Assembly: GCA_043782425.1 (NCBI GenBank) | Contig: JAYWAM010000226.1 | Coordinates: 1 to 12,798 of the forward strand | Source of the DNA: JAYWAM01 sp043782425 | Lineage (GTDB): Bacteria > Pseudomonadota > Gammaproteobacteria > Burkholderiales > Usitatibacteraceae | Direction: 5' to 3' | DNA length: 12,798 nt | In this document: in pieces, positions 6,586-12,798 of the stretch | How the letters are laid out: each line of letters begins with the position of its first letter | How positions within the stretch are numbered: position 1 is the stretch's first letter | Notes under the pieces: generated by a model | The model's input: the letters and a program-made list of their open reading frames with translations, nothing else | Told to the model about the DNA's origin: nothing | Database searches by the model: none | Made by a program: the position numbers and the translations under genes

Positions 6586-6588
6586 CGC
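6564..6588. promoter_or_regulatory. Candidate antitoxin operator
   Basis: GCGTTG (6564-6569) and CAACGC (6583-6588) form a perfect inverted pair separated by 13 bases, spanning the spacer and -35 box of the promoter. Ribbon-helix-helix antitoxins typically autorepress through short inverted sites at this place. Binding is inferred from position and symmetry only. Confidence 0.4.
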
Positions 6589-6599
6589 AATCGTCGTTC

Positions 6600-7949
6600 T
6601 TAGGCAGCGCTCACCATCCCGCCATTCTTCTCCCCGGCAAAGTTTCTGCGCCAGCGCGCCACGCACAGGGCGATAACCCCCGCCGCCTGCAATGCCGCCA
6701 CCAGAATACCCATCGCAGAATCCATCAACACCGGCAGAATGATTTCAGCCACGACATTCAAATCCATCATGTTGAAAATTCCTGGCAACAGCCAGTAAAG
6801 CAACACGATGTAAAGCACGGCGGTGGCTTCCGCGCGCCGCGCCTGTTTGGCGAAGGAGAAAAACAGCAGAATGGCGATGTCGCGCGCCAGCAGGAATACG
6901 AATACCAGCGGCATGGCTGCTGCCTTATGCAACCAATCGTCTGATCCTGTTTCGAGTGTTCCTGCCGCTGTCATGCTGCCCAGCGCGAACAGCACCGACA
7001 AGGCAAAAGTGACGGGCCAGCACGGCATTTCCTCGAATACGCGGCGCCATTGGCGCACGCGCAGGCGCAGCAGTATGCGGCGTAACACCATCGGGCCGGT
7101 GGGTTCGGAAAATAGAATGATATAAGTGAGTACAGAGCTAACCATCAGGCCGCTGACGCACACATAACTCAACGCGTTGCCGCTTGCGGAGGGGCGGCTC
7201 AGCGCGAACCCGGCAAAATAACCCGTGAGAAAAAGTGCGAAAGCACCCCAGGCCCAGGGCGTGGTGCGTAATTGCAATTCCTGGCACATGGCGCGGTAAG
7301 CGCCGAATACCGCCCAGGCGGCGAAGACAACAAGCGATGCCGTTATAAAATCCAGATGCGCCATCTCTATTCCATACCACGACAACATCTCATTCTGGGT
7401 GGCGAAACTGCTGAGTCCGGGGCCAATCATGAGCAGCAACAACACCAACATGAACGTGGACCAGCGGTTAGTCGCCACCCAGCCCTTTTGCGCCGCTTGC
7501 AAGGTGGCGGCCATCGCCGCAGCGTGCAGCAGCACGCCGCAAGCCGCCAGCGCAATCACCCCTTTGATGCCGCCAAAGCGAGGCGCAGACATCGAAAGCG
7601 AGGCGTAAAGAAATGCCATCAGACAAATCAGCCCGCCGTACCAGGTGAATAGCGTTGCGCCTAAGAGTTTGCCCCAGGTCATGCTCCAGGGAGGAATGGC
7701 TGACATGCGTTGCAGATCCCAGGTTTTGCCGCGCACTTCGTCGCTAATCGCTTCGCCCGCCAGGCGTGCGCCCCAGAACAGCGTCAAGGCAAAAAACACC
7801 ATGGCCGCTGTCCAGGCAACGCCCTCGCGCCAGTCACTTTTCCCGAGCGATGCGATGACCACAAAGCCCAGACCCAGCACCGCCGGCATGGCGATCAGGC
7901 GATGCATTGAAATTTCCAGCCACAAGTTGCGGCGCAGTTCTGGATTCAT
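6600..7949 (-). CDS. ABC-2 type transporter permease
   Basis: A 449-residue inner-membrane protein with about twelve hydrophobic segments spread from residue 18 to near 430. The cytoplasmic loop after the second helix carries SDEVRGKTWDLQRMSAIPPW, the conserved stretch of ABC-2 permeases just before the third membrane segment. It forms an exporter with the ATPase encoded immediately upstream; the ATPase stop and this start overlap as ATGA. The size suits a fused two-bundle permease working with an ATPase homodimer, rather than the six-helix type. Substrate is unknown. Relatives handle drugs, lipids, peptides or copper-enzyme assembly, and nothing nearby decides. The short basic tail (about 432-449) is unremarkable. 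Confidence 0.88.
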   Translation of the reverse strand: MNPELRRNLWLEISMHRLIAMPAVLGLGFVVIASLGKSDWREGVAWTAAMVFFALTLFWGARLAGEAISDEVRGKTWDLQRMSAIPPWSMTWGKLLGATLFTWYGGLICLMAFLYASLSMSAPRFGGIKGVIALAACGVLLHAAAMAATLQAAQKGWVATNRWSTFMLVLLLLMIGPGLSSFATQNEMLSWYGIEMAHLDFITASLVVFAAWAVFGAYRAMCQELQLRTTPWAWGAFALFLTGYFAGFALSRPSASGNALSYVCVSGLMVSSVLTYIILFSEPTGPMVLRRILLRLRVRQWRRVFEEMPCWPVTFALSVLFALGSMTAAGTLETGSDDWLHKAAAMPLVFVFLLARDIAILLFFSFAKQARRAEATAVLYIVLLYWLLPGIFNMMDLNVVAEIILPVLMDSAMGILVAALQAAGVIALCVARWRRNFAGEKNGGMVSAA

Positions 7950-8926
7950 GTGGCTTCTCCTTGGGTTTTGCCTGATTTCTTGTCGCGTGAAATATCAAGT
8001 GTGCGCAAATACGATTCATGCAGGTTCTCGCGCTCGACAGCGAAACTCGCCACCGGCAATCCCGCCTCGACCAGCTTGCGCAACAACGCGCTTTGCGCAG
8101 CGAGCAAATCCTGCACACCCGCGAGCGCCACCAACATCTGGTGCTCTCCGCTTTCCAGAACATCCAGCCCTAGCGCAGAAAGCCTGCCCGCCATGCCGCT
8201 GACCAGGTCGGAAAATACAATGCGCACGCGTCGCGTCTCTTCCGCAGTACCCGACAAAAGTTTGTTTTCTATGATGCGCCCGGCGCGCATCACCAGCATG
8301 TGCGAGCAATACTGATCGAGCTCGGCGAGGATATGCGAAGAAACAATCAAGGTCATGCCTTCGGCCTTGAGCGCCAGAAACAGTTGCGCCAGATCGTGAC
8401 GCGCTTCGGGGTCCAGCCCGGAAGCCGGTTCATCGAATATCAGCACTTCAGGCTGATGCACCAGCGCCTGTCCGATTGCGACACGCTGCCGCTGCCCGCG
8501 CGACAGGGCACCGCTTTTGGTCTCCAGACGATCAGTAAGACCCAGGCGGCCGATGGTCTTCTCCACGCGGGCGTCTATTTCATGCTCGGCAACGCCCTGC
8601 GCCGCTGCGGCATAACTCAGACTCTGGCGCACGCTGAGCGTCTCGTACAAACCATAGAAATCGGACAGATAGCCCATCTTGCGATGCGACTCGCGCGGCG
8701 CTTCGAGCACGTCTATACCCGCAACGCGGATGGCGCCTAACATCGGGCGCTCCAGCCCCGCGATACAGCGCAACAGCGTGGTCTTGCCCGCGCCGTTGGG
8801 CCCGACAAGCGCGGTGACGCTGCCGCGTTCAATGTTGAATGACACATCGTCAAGCGCGCGCACCCCCGGATACTCGAACAACAGGCCGCGCACTTCAACG
8901 ACCAGCGATTGCACCTCGGATAGCAT
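7946..8926 (-). CDS. ABC transporter ATP-binding protein (ABC-2 exporter type)
   Basis: A 326-residue ATPase powering the adjacent permease. Motifs in order: Walker A GPNGAGKT (42-49), signature LSRGQ (141-145), Walker B VLIFDEP (161-167) with catalytic Glu166, D-loop SGLD (169-172) and switch His198 in SSH. The usual Q-loop glutamine is absent; the segment reads GYLSD (85-89), as happens in some ABC-2 ATPases. A C-terminal region (about 228-326) beyond the nucleotide-binding domain is typical of this group. Start choice: ATG 8926 has GGAG eight bases upstream. A longer reading from 9004 would add residues that are merely a translation of a REP-like element (8965-8997). It is translationally coupled to the permease through ATGA. 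Confidence 0.92.
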   Translation of the reverse strand: MLSEVQSLVVEVRGLLFEYPGVRALDDVSFNIERGSVTALVGPNGAGKTTLLRCIAGLERPMLGAIRVAGIDVLEAPRESHRKMGYLSDFYGLYETLSVRQSLSYAAAAQGVAEHEIDARVEKTIGRLGLTDRLETKSGALSRGQRQRVAIGQALVHQPEVLIFDEPASGLDPEARHDLAQLFLALKAEGMTLIVSSHILAELDQYCSHMLVMRAGRIIENKLLSGTAEETRRVRIVFSDLVSGMAGRLSALGLDVLESGEHQMLVALAGVQDLLAAQSALLRKLVEAGLPVASFAVERENLHESYLRTLDISRDKKSGKTQGEAT

Positions 8927-8964
8927 AATTTTTTCTCCAGAAATGAATTCACCCACAAAGTCGG

Positions 8965-8997
8965 GTAGGGTGGGCACGTTTTTGTGCCCACGCGGTT
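8965..8997 (+). repeat. GTAG-headed REP-like palindrome (family C, copy 1)
   Basis: GTAG then G and the hairpin TGGGCAC (8971-8977), loop GTTTTT, GTGCCCA (8984-8990). It is the exact reverse complement, 33 of 33 bases, of 9139-9171. It lies about 40 bp upstream of the ABC ATPase start codon and antisense to it. Confidence 0.82.
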
Positions 8998-9063
8998 GCA
9001 TCAATCATATTCCAGCGTGAGCACAAAAAACTCCCCGCCCTACCAATAACACAGCGCCCAGCG

Positions 9064-9116
9064 CCGTAGGGTGCACTTGCGCACCATTCGTAATGGTGCG
9101 CAAGCGCACCCTACGG
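9064..9116. repeat. Inverted pair of family B palindromes (53 bp near-perfect inverted repeat)
   Basis: A 25 bp arm beginning CCGTAGGGTGCAC (9064-9088), a CGT centre, and the inverted arm 9092-9116 ending GCGCACCCTACGG. The arms pair at 24 of 25 positions. Each arm is itself a GTAG-headed palindrome like the copy at 3921-3945. The unit sits between the two family C copies and forms the inner pair of a nested arrangement. In RNA it could fold as one long hairpin or two small ones. Confidence 0.85.
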
Positions 9117-9138
9117 AATCGCCACGCCTCTGTCAGCT

Positions 9139-9171
9139 AACCGCGTGGGCACAAAAACGTGCCCACCCTAC
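9139..9171 (-). repeat. GTAG-headed REP-like palindrome (family C, copy 2)
   Basis: An exact inverted copy of 8965-8997. Read on the minus strand, the TAG of its GTAG head (9168-9170) is the in-frame stop codon of the M61 peptidase gene. The rest lies directly downstream of that gene, where the hairpin could protect the 3' end of the mRNA. Confidence 0.82.
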
Positions 9172-10958
9172 GGACCGGCGCCCAGCCACGCCAACCTTGC
9201 AGCCTTGTCAGCTGCCGGTTCCAACCTCGTCATCAGCACGCAGGTGGTGGCGGGCTGCGGCAGCAGGGTGACTTTGAAGGTCATGAGTTCGTCGCGACGA
9301 AAAATGCTCAAGACGACACATGATTGCGGAGCATAAGAACCAATGCGTTTGTCGAGCGTGGCGGCGTTAACGCGCAGACCATCGAGCGCCATCACCACAT
9401 CGCCTGCGGACAAACCGGCGCGCTGTGCTGCGCCTCCGTCGTTTACGTGCAACAACACGGCGTCACTGCCGCCGCCGGTTTTCGCGCCCAGCGAGGCTTC
9501 GATGCGATCCCCTGCTTTTTTCACACTGGCGGGGCGCAATGTCATGTCGATGGCGAAATCCTTGAACAAGGCGGCAATATCGATATCCTCTGTGCCATAC
9601 ACTGCGCGGGCAAAAAACTGCTTCAGATCCAAGCCGCTTACACGCTCGGCCATTGCTTCAACGCCGCCCTCGGGCACGCCGATTTCCTTGACGCCGTATT
9701 CGCTCCACAGCGCGCGCAGCACATCGTCGAGCGAACATTTGCCGCCGCTGTCACGGCGCAACAGCAGATCGAGCGCCAGGCCTATCATTGCGCCCTTGCG
9801 GTAATAGCTCACCACGGCGTTGGGCGCATTCTCATCAGCGCGGTAGTACTTGATCCACGCATCGAAACTCGATTCGGCCACGCTTTGCTTGAACCTGGCG
9901 CTCTCGGCGAGCACGCGCCCGATGTTTTCCGCCAGCAACTCAAGATAGGAATGCTCGTCGATAAGCCCGCTGCGCACTAATGTGAGATCGTCGTAATACG
10001 AAGTCAGCCCCTCAAAAGCCCACAACTGCCGCGTATAGTTTTCGCGCGCCAGATCGTATGCCATGAACGCTTGCGGCTTGATACGCTTCACATTCCAGGT
10101 ATGAAAGTATTCGTGCGACACCAGCCCGAGCAAACGTCGGTAACCCTCGCTCACCTTAGCCTCATGGGCCAGAGGCAGGTCCCAGCGCGAACACAGCAGA
10201 GCAGTGCTGGCGCGATGCTCCAGGCCGCCATAGCCCTCGCCCACTGCCATGACCAGAAACACATAACGCTCCATGGGCGCGGGCGCGCCGAACAAGCCAA
10301 TCTGGTATTCGCAAATTTTCTGCACATCACGACACAGGCGCTCAAGGTCGGCGCTATGTTTTCCGCTGATGCAGATATGGTGCGGCGTCGCGCAAGCTGT
10401 AAAGCTGGCGCTACTAAAACATCCCATTTCTACCGGGTGGTCGATCAACTCATCGTAGTTACGCGCGCGATAACTGCCGAAGCCCCACTCTTTGGCGCTT
10501 GCGCGCGGCAGCGCTGTGGCAACGCGCCAGGCTTCAGCCTGTTGTACTGCGTCGTGCGCAGGCGGCAAAATCTCCACTTCGCACGGCGCCTGTTCCCTGC
10601 CCAGCGGCAGCAAAAAAACGCTGGCGCCATTGAAGAAGCCGTGTGTCTGGTCCAGGTGCGCCGCGCGCACCGACAAATCCCACGCATAGACTTCATAGCT
10701 CAGCGTTATTGCACCGGACGCGGCTTCACACCGCCACGTCGCCTTGTCGATTTTTTCGCATTGAAGCGCCCTGCCCTCGCCCTTGGCTTTAAGTGTGACA
10801 ATGTGGCGCGCGAACTCGCGGATCATGTAGCTGCCGGGAATCCACACCGGCAACATGAAACGCTGTCCGGCGGGATCGGGATCGCTCAGCGTGAGCGTGA
10901 CCTCAAACAAATGCGCAGCAGGATGCTTGGGGCGGATGGAGTAGCGTAGGGGGGACAT
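9168..10958 (-). CDS. M61 family metallopeptidase with C-terminal PDZ domain
   Basis: A 596-residue zinc peptidase of the glycyl-aminopeptidase-like M61 family. The zinc site HEYFH lies at 282-286 in VSHEYFHTWNVKRIKP, with third ligand Glu316 in FEGLTSYYDD. The GGLEH motif (244-248) is also typical. The N-terminal half (1-170) is the family beta-rich domain, and a PDZ-like domain follows the catalytic part (about 505-590, core AAQRAGLSAGDVVMALDG). No signal peptide is visible, so a cytoplasmic place is likely. Start choice: ATG 10958 opens the conserved SIRPKHPAAHLFEVTLTL stretch. An upstream GTG at 11003 overlaps a TATAAT-like box and is less likely. No strong Shine-Dalgarno site is seen. 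The stop codon is contributed by a REP-like repeat. Confidence 0.92.
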   Translation of the reverse strand: MSPLRYSIRPKHPAAHLFEVTLTLSDPDPAGQRFMLPVWIPGSYMIREFARHIVTLKAKGEGRALQCEKIDKATWRCEAASGAITLSYEVYAWDLSVRAAHLDQTHGFFNGASVFLLPLGREQAPCEVEILPPAHDAVQQAEAWRVATALPRASAKEWGFGSYRARNYDELIDHPVEMGCFSSASFTACATPHHICISGKHSADLERLCRDVQKICEYQIGLFGAPAPMERYVFLVMAVGEGYGGLEHRASTALLCSRWDLPLAHEAKVSEGYRRLLGLVSHEYFHTWNVKRIKPQAFMAYDLARENYTRQLWAFEGLTSYYDDLTLVRSGLIDEHSYLELLAENIGRVLAESARFKQSVAESSFDAWIKYYRADENAPNAVVSYYRKGAMIGLALDLLLRRDSGGKCSLDDVLRALWSEYGVKEIGVPEGGVEAMAERVSGLDLKQFFARAVYGTEDIDIAALFKDFAIDMTLRPASVKKAGDRIEASLGAKTGGGSDAVLLHVNDGGAAQRAGLSAGDVVMALDGLRVNAATLDKRIGSYAPQSCVVLSIFRRDELMTFKVTLLPQPATTCVLMTRLEPAADKAARLAWLGAGP

Positions 10959-10991
10959 AGTTTGAGGTTGCGATTTTTTGCATTCCGGGCA

Positions 10992-10997
10992 ATTATA
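10992..10997 (-). promoter_or_regulatory. Possible -10 box for the M61 gene
   Basis: A perfect TATAAT on the minus strand, 34 bases upstream of the chosen ATG. No convincing -35 hexamer lies 16-18 bases further upstream, so this rests on one box and on a suitable position. Confidence 0.3.
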
Positions 10998-11032
10998 GTG
11001 CACTCGCCCTGGCGCACACAGGCGAAAAAACG

Positions 11033-11097
11033 ATTACCACAAAGCACACCAAGATCACAAAGGGTTTCTTGGTGTACTTTGTGTACTTAGTGGTAAT
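11033..11097. repeat. Imperfect inverted repeat upstream of the binding-protein gene (family F)
   Basis: The left arm starts ATTACCACAAAGCACACC (11033) and runs to 11054. The right arm starts TCTTGGTGTACTTTGTG (11067) and ends GTGGTAAT (11097). The arms pair over 22 bases with one mismatch and a nine-base insertion in the right arm. ACCACAAAG...CTTAGTGGT-type sequences are dispersed in many bacterial genomes. It fills most of the divergent gap between the M61 gene and the binding-protein gene and may include their promoters. It lacks a GTAG or GGAG foot. Confidence 0.6.
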
Positions 11098-11135
11098 ACT
11101 ATCAGTGCCTGCTCAACCAATATAGGAACATTCCC

Positions 11136-12728
11136 ATGCGCCGTACTCTCACTTCTTTGCTAACCGTGCTGGCGCTGGCTTTCGCGCCTGCGCTCTACGC
11201 CAAAACGCTGCGCTGGTCCAGCCAGGGCGACGTCCTCACCCACGATCCACATTCGCAAAACGAGTCATTCAATAATTCGGTGAACGGCCATATTTACGAG
11301 CAGTTGCTCACACGCGACAAGGATTTGAAGCTCATCCCAGAGCTAGCACTATCATGGCAACAGACCAGCCCGACGCTGTGGGTGTTCAATCTGCGCAAAG
11401 GCGTCAAATTTCACGATGGCACGCTGCTCACCGCCGACGATGTGGTGTTTTCCATAGAGCGCGCGCAGCTCCTCACTTCGCAAATGCGCGTCTATGCGCA
11501 GGCCGTCGGCAAGCCGCGCAAGATTGACGACTATACGGTCGAGTTCACCACACCGCTTCCCAATCCAGTGATGCTAGACATGTTGGGCAGCGGCAGCCTG
11601 TTCATACTCAGCAAAGCGTGGTGCGAGAAAAACAATGTGGTCAAGCCGCAGGATTACACCAACAAAGAGGAAACCTTCGCCGCGCGCAACGCTATGGGAA
11701 GCGGGCCGTACATCCTCGTGTCGCGCGACCCGGACGTGAAGACGGTGCTGAAGAAAAATCCCAACTGGTGGGGCATCGCCGCTGGACGCTTCAGCGGCAA
11801 TGTGGACGACATCATCTATCGTCCCATCAAAGCCGACGGCACGCGTATTGCCGCGCTGCTCTCGGGTGAAACCGATTTTATTCTCGATCCGCCGCTACAA
11901 GACCTTGCCAGACTGGGCCAGGACAAGAACCTCAAAGTTTGGCTAGGGCAGGAAAACCGCATCATTTTTATCGGCATGGATCAGGCGCGCGATGAGCTGC
12001 TTTACTCCGACGTTAAGGGAAAAAATCCCTTCAAGGATTTGCGCGTGCGCCTCGCCTTGTACCAGGCGGTGGATGTGAACGCGCTCAAGTCTAGCGTAAT
12101 GCGCGGGCTGTCTGTGCCCACTGCCATCAATTTACCAGCAGTCAAAGCCGCCGGCATACCCGATGCGATGGACAAACGCCACCCTTACGACCCTGCAATA
12201 GCGAAGAAACTGCTTGCCGAAGCCGGCTACGCAAAAGGTTTTGCCGTGACCCTGGATTGCCCTAACGACCGCTACCGCAACGACGAGAAAATCTGCGTCG
12301 CACTGGCCGGCATGTGGGCCAAGATCGGACTGAACGTCAAAGTCAACGCCATGCCCAAGGCCAACTATTTTCCCAAGACACATAAACTCGACACCAGCCT
12401 TTACATGCTGGGCTGGGGCGGCTCAACCACCGATCCCATTTTCACTTTGAAACCGGTGCTGCACAGCCGCAACGACAAGGGCGCAGGCGACTATAACTGG
12501 GGCAACTACAAAAATGCCAAACTCGACGCTCTCATCGACAGCATAGAAGGTGAAATTGATACCAAGAAACGCCAGGCGATGATTTTGCAGGCCATGCAGA
12601 TTCACCACGATGAAGTGCTGCACATTCCGTTACATCTGCAAATGATTCCCTGGGTTTCGCGCGCCAACATGCAGGTGCAGCACCGCGCAGATAACTGGCT
12701 GGATGTCACCTCGGTGAAAATGCAATAG
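11136..12728 (+). CDS. Peptide-type ABC transporter substrate-binding protein (family 5)
   Basis: A 530-residue periplasmic binding protein of the DppA/OppA class, which delivers di- or oligopeptides, or sometimes opines, nickel or glutathione, to an ABC importer. Residues 1-22 are a signal peptide cut after LYA. The family signature is clear in LRKGVKFHDGTLLTADDVVF (86-105), and SIERA follows. The middle and C-terminal lobes are complete, and the length is normal. ATG 11136 has AGGA eight bases upstream. No permease or ATPase gene follows within the window. Instead a hairpin cluster begins ten bases or fewer after the stop, so the gene may end a transcript or be an orphan receptor. The ligand cannot be read from sequence. 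Confidence 0.93.
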   Translation: MRRTLTSLLTVLALAFAPALYAKTLRWSSQGDVLTHDPHSQNESFNNSVNGHIYEQLLTRDKDLKLIPELALSWQQTSPTLWVFNLRKGVKFHDGTLLTADDVVFSIERAQLLTSQMRVYAQAVGKPRKIDDYTVEFTTPLPNPVMLDMLGSGSLFILSKAWCEKNNVVKPQDYTNKEETFAARNAMGSGPYILVSRDPDVKTVLKKNPNWWGIAAGRFSGNVDDIIYRPIKADGTRIAALLSGETDFILDPPLQDLARLGQDKNLKVWLGQENRIIFIGMDQARDELLYSDVKGKNPFKDLRVRLALYQAVDVNALKSSVMRGLSVPTAINLPAVKAAGIPDAMDKRHPYDPAIAKKLLAEAGYAKGFAVTLDCPNDRYRNDEKICVALAGMWAKIGLNVKVNAMPKANYFPKTHKLDTSLYMLGWGGSTTDPIFTLKPVLHSRNDKGAGDYNWGNYKNAKLDALIDSIEGEIDTKKRQAMILQAMQIHHDEVLHIPLHLQMIPWVSRANMQVQHRADNWLDVTSVKMQ

Positions 12729-12732
12729 ATTT

Positions 12733-12757
12733 GGAGTGCGGCGGCACGACGCCGCTT
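12733..12757 (+). repeat. GGAG-headed REP-like palindrome (family A, copy 2), possible terminator
   Basis: GGAG followed by the hairpin GCGGC-ACGAC-GCCGC (12741-12755), then TTTGCTTTT. It matches the reverse complement of 165-189 at 24 of 25 positions. The hairpin plus T-rich tail directly after the binding-protein stop codon could also serve as an intrinsic terminator, though the T-run is broken. Confidence 0.7.
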
Positions 12758-12766
12758 TGCTTTTGG

Positions 12767-12780
12767 CGCGACGTGTCGCG
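12767..12780. repeat. Perfect CGCGAC-GT-GTCGCG palindrome
   Basis: A six-base perfect stem with a two-base centre, placed between family A copy 2 and the start of what looks like a third, inverted family A copy (12790-12798, AAGCGGCGT), which is cut by the window edge. The three together form a compact hairpin cluster. Confidence 0.55.
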
Positions 12781-12798
12781 TCTTGAAAAAAGCGGCGT

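Noticed and set aside
8927..9004. N-terminal extension of the ABC ATPase
   Set aside because: The added residues are the translation of a REP-like element; ATG 8926 has a good Shine-Dalgarno site.
9324..9980. 218-codon plus-strand open frame
   Set aside because: Also antisense to the M61 gene, with no start signal or domain.
10071..10949. Long plus-strand open frame opposite the M61 gene
   Set aside because: Antisense shadow of a well-supported catalytic gene in GC-rich DNA; its translation has no family features.

Overview
The window looks like chromosomal DNA of a betaproteobacterium (inferred, not proven). Reasons: GC-rich coding with short intergenic gaps, an exosortase H module, a proteasome-like protein matching the beta-proteobacterial BPH type, an Hsp15 gene, and intergenic gaps full of REP-like palindromes. 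I see no rRNA, tRNA, phage genes, CRISPR array or complete insertion sequence. Twelve protein genes are well supported.

Layout. Positions 1-241 hold no convincing gene, only one GGAG-headed palindrome. A plus-strand block follows: exosortase H (260-799), its partner membrane protein (789-1400) and a DMT-family transporter (1397-2287), all overlapping and probably translationally coupled. After a 90 bp gap come an orphan proteasome-like Ntn hydrolase (2378-2950) and Hsp15/HslR (2980-3357). The strand then switches. From 10958 down to 3380 everything reads on the minus strand. In transcription order this is an M61 metallopeptidase with a PDZ domain, an ABC ATPase with its ABC-2 permease, a ribbon-helix-helix/ParE toxin-antitoxin pair, a gamma-glutamyltranspeptidase and a lipoprotein FKBP prolyl isomerase. 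At the right end a plus-strand peptide-type ABC substrate-binding protein (11136-12728) is followed by a hairpin cluster cut by the window edge.

How it fits together. XrtH and its partner would process and anchor exported proteins with IPTL-type C-terminal signals; no such substrate is encoded here. The BPH-like protein and Hsp15 are both protein or ribosome quality-control factors, but their functional link is only inferred. Gamma-glutamyltranspeptidase, the M61 peptidase and the family 5 binding protein could all serve peptide or glutathione turnover, but they are not one operon.

The most distinctive signal is the repeats. At least four sequence families of short palindromes occur, each headed by GTAG or GGAG, often as inverted pairs. 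This is the architecture known for REP elements moved by RAYT (REP-associated tyrosine) transposases. One copy lies inside the signal-peptide coding region of the gamma-glutamyltranspeptidase gene. Another supplies the stop codon of the M61 gene. The 240 bp gap between the M61 and ABC ATPase genes is a nested set of two inverted pairs.
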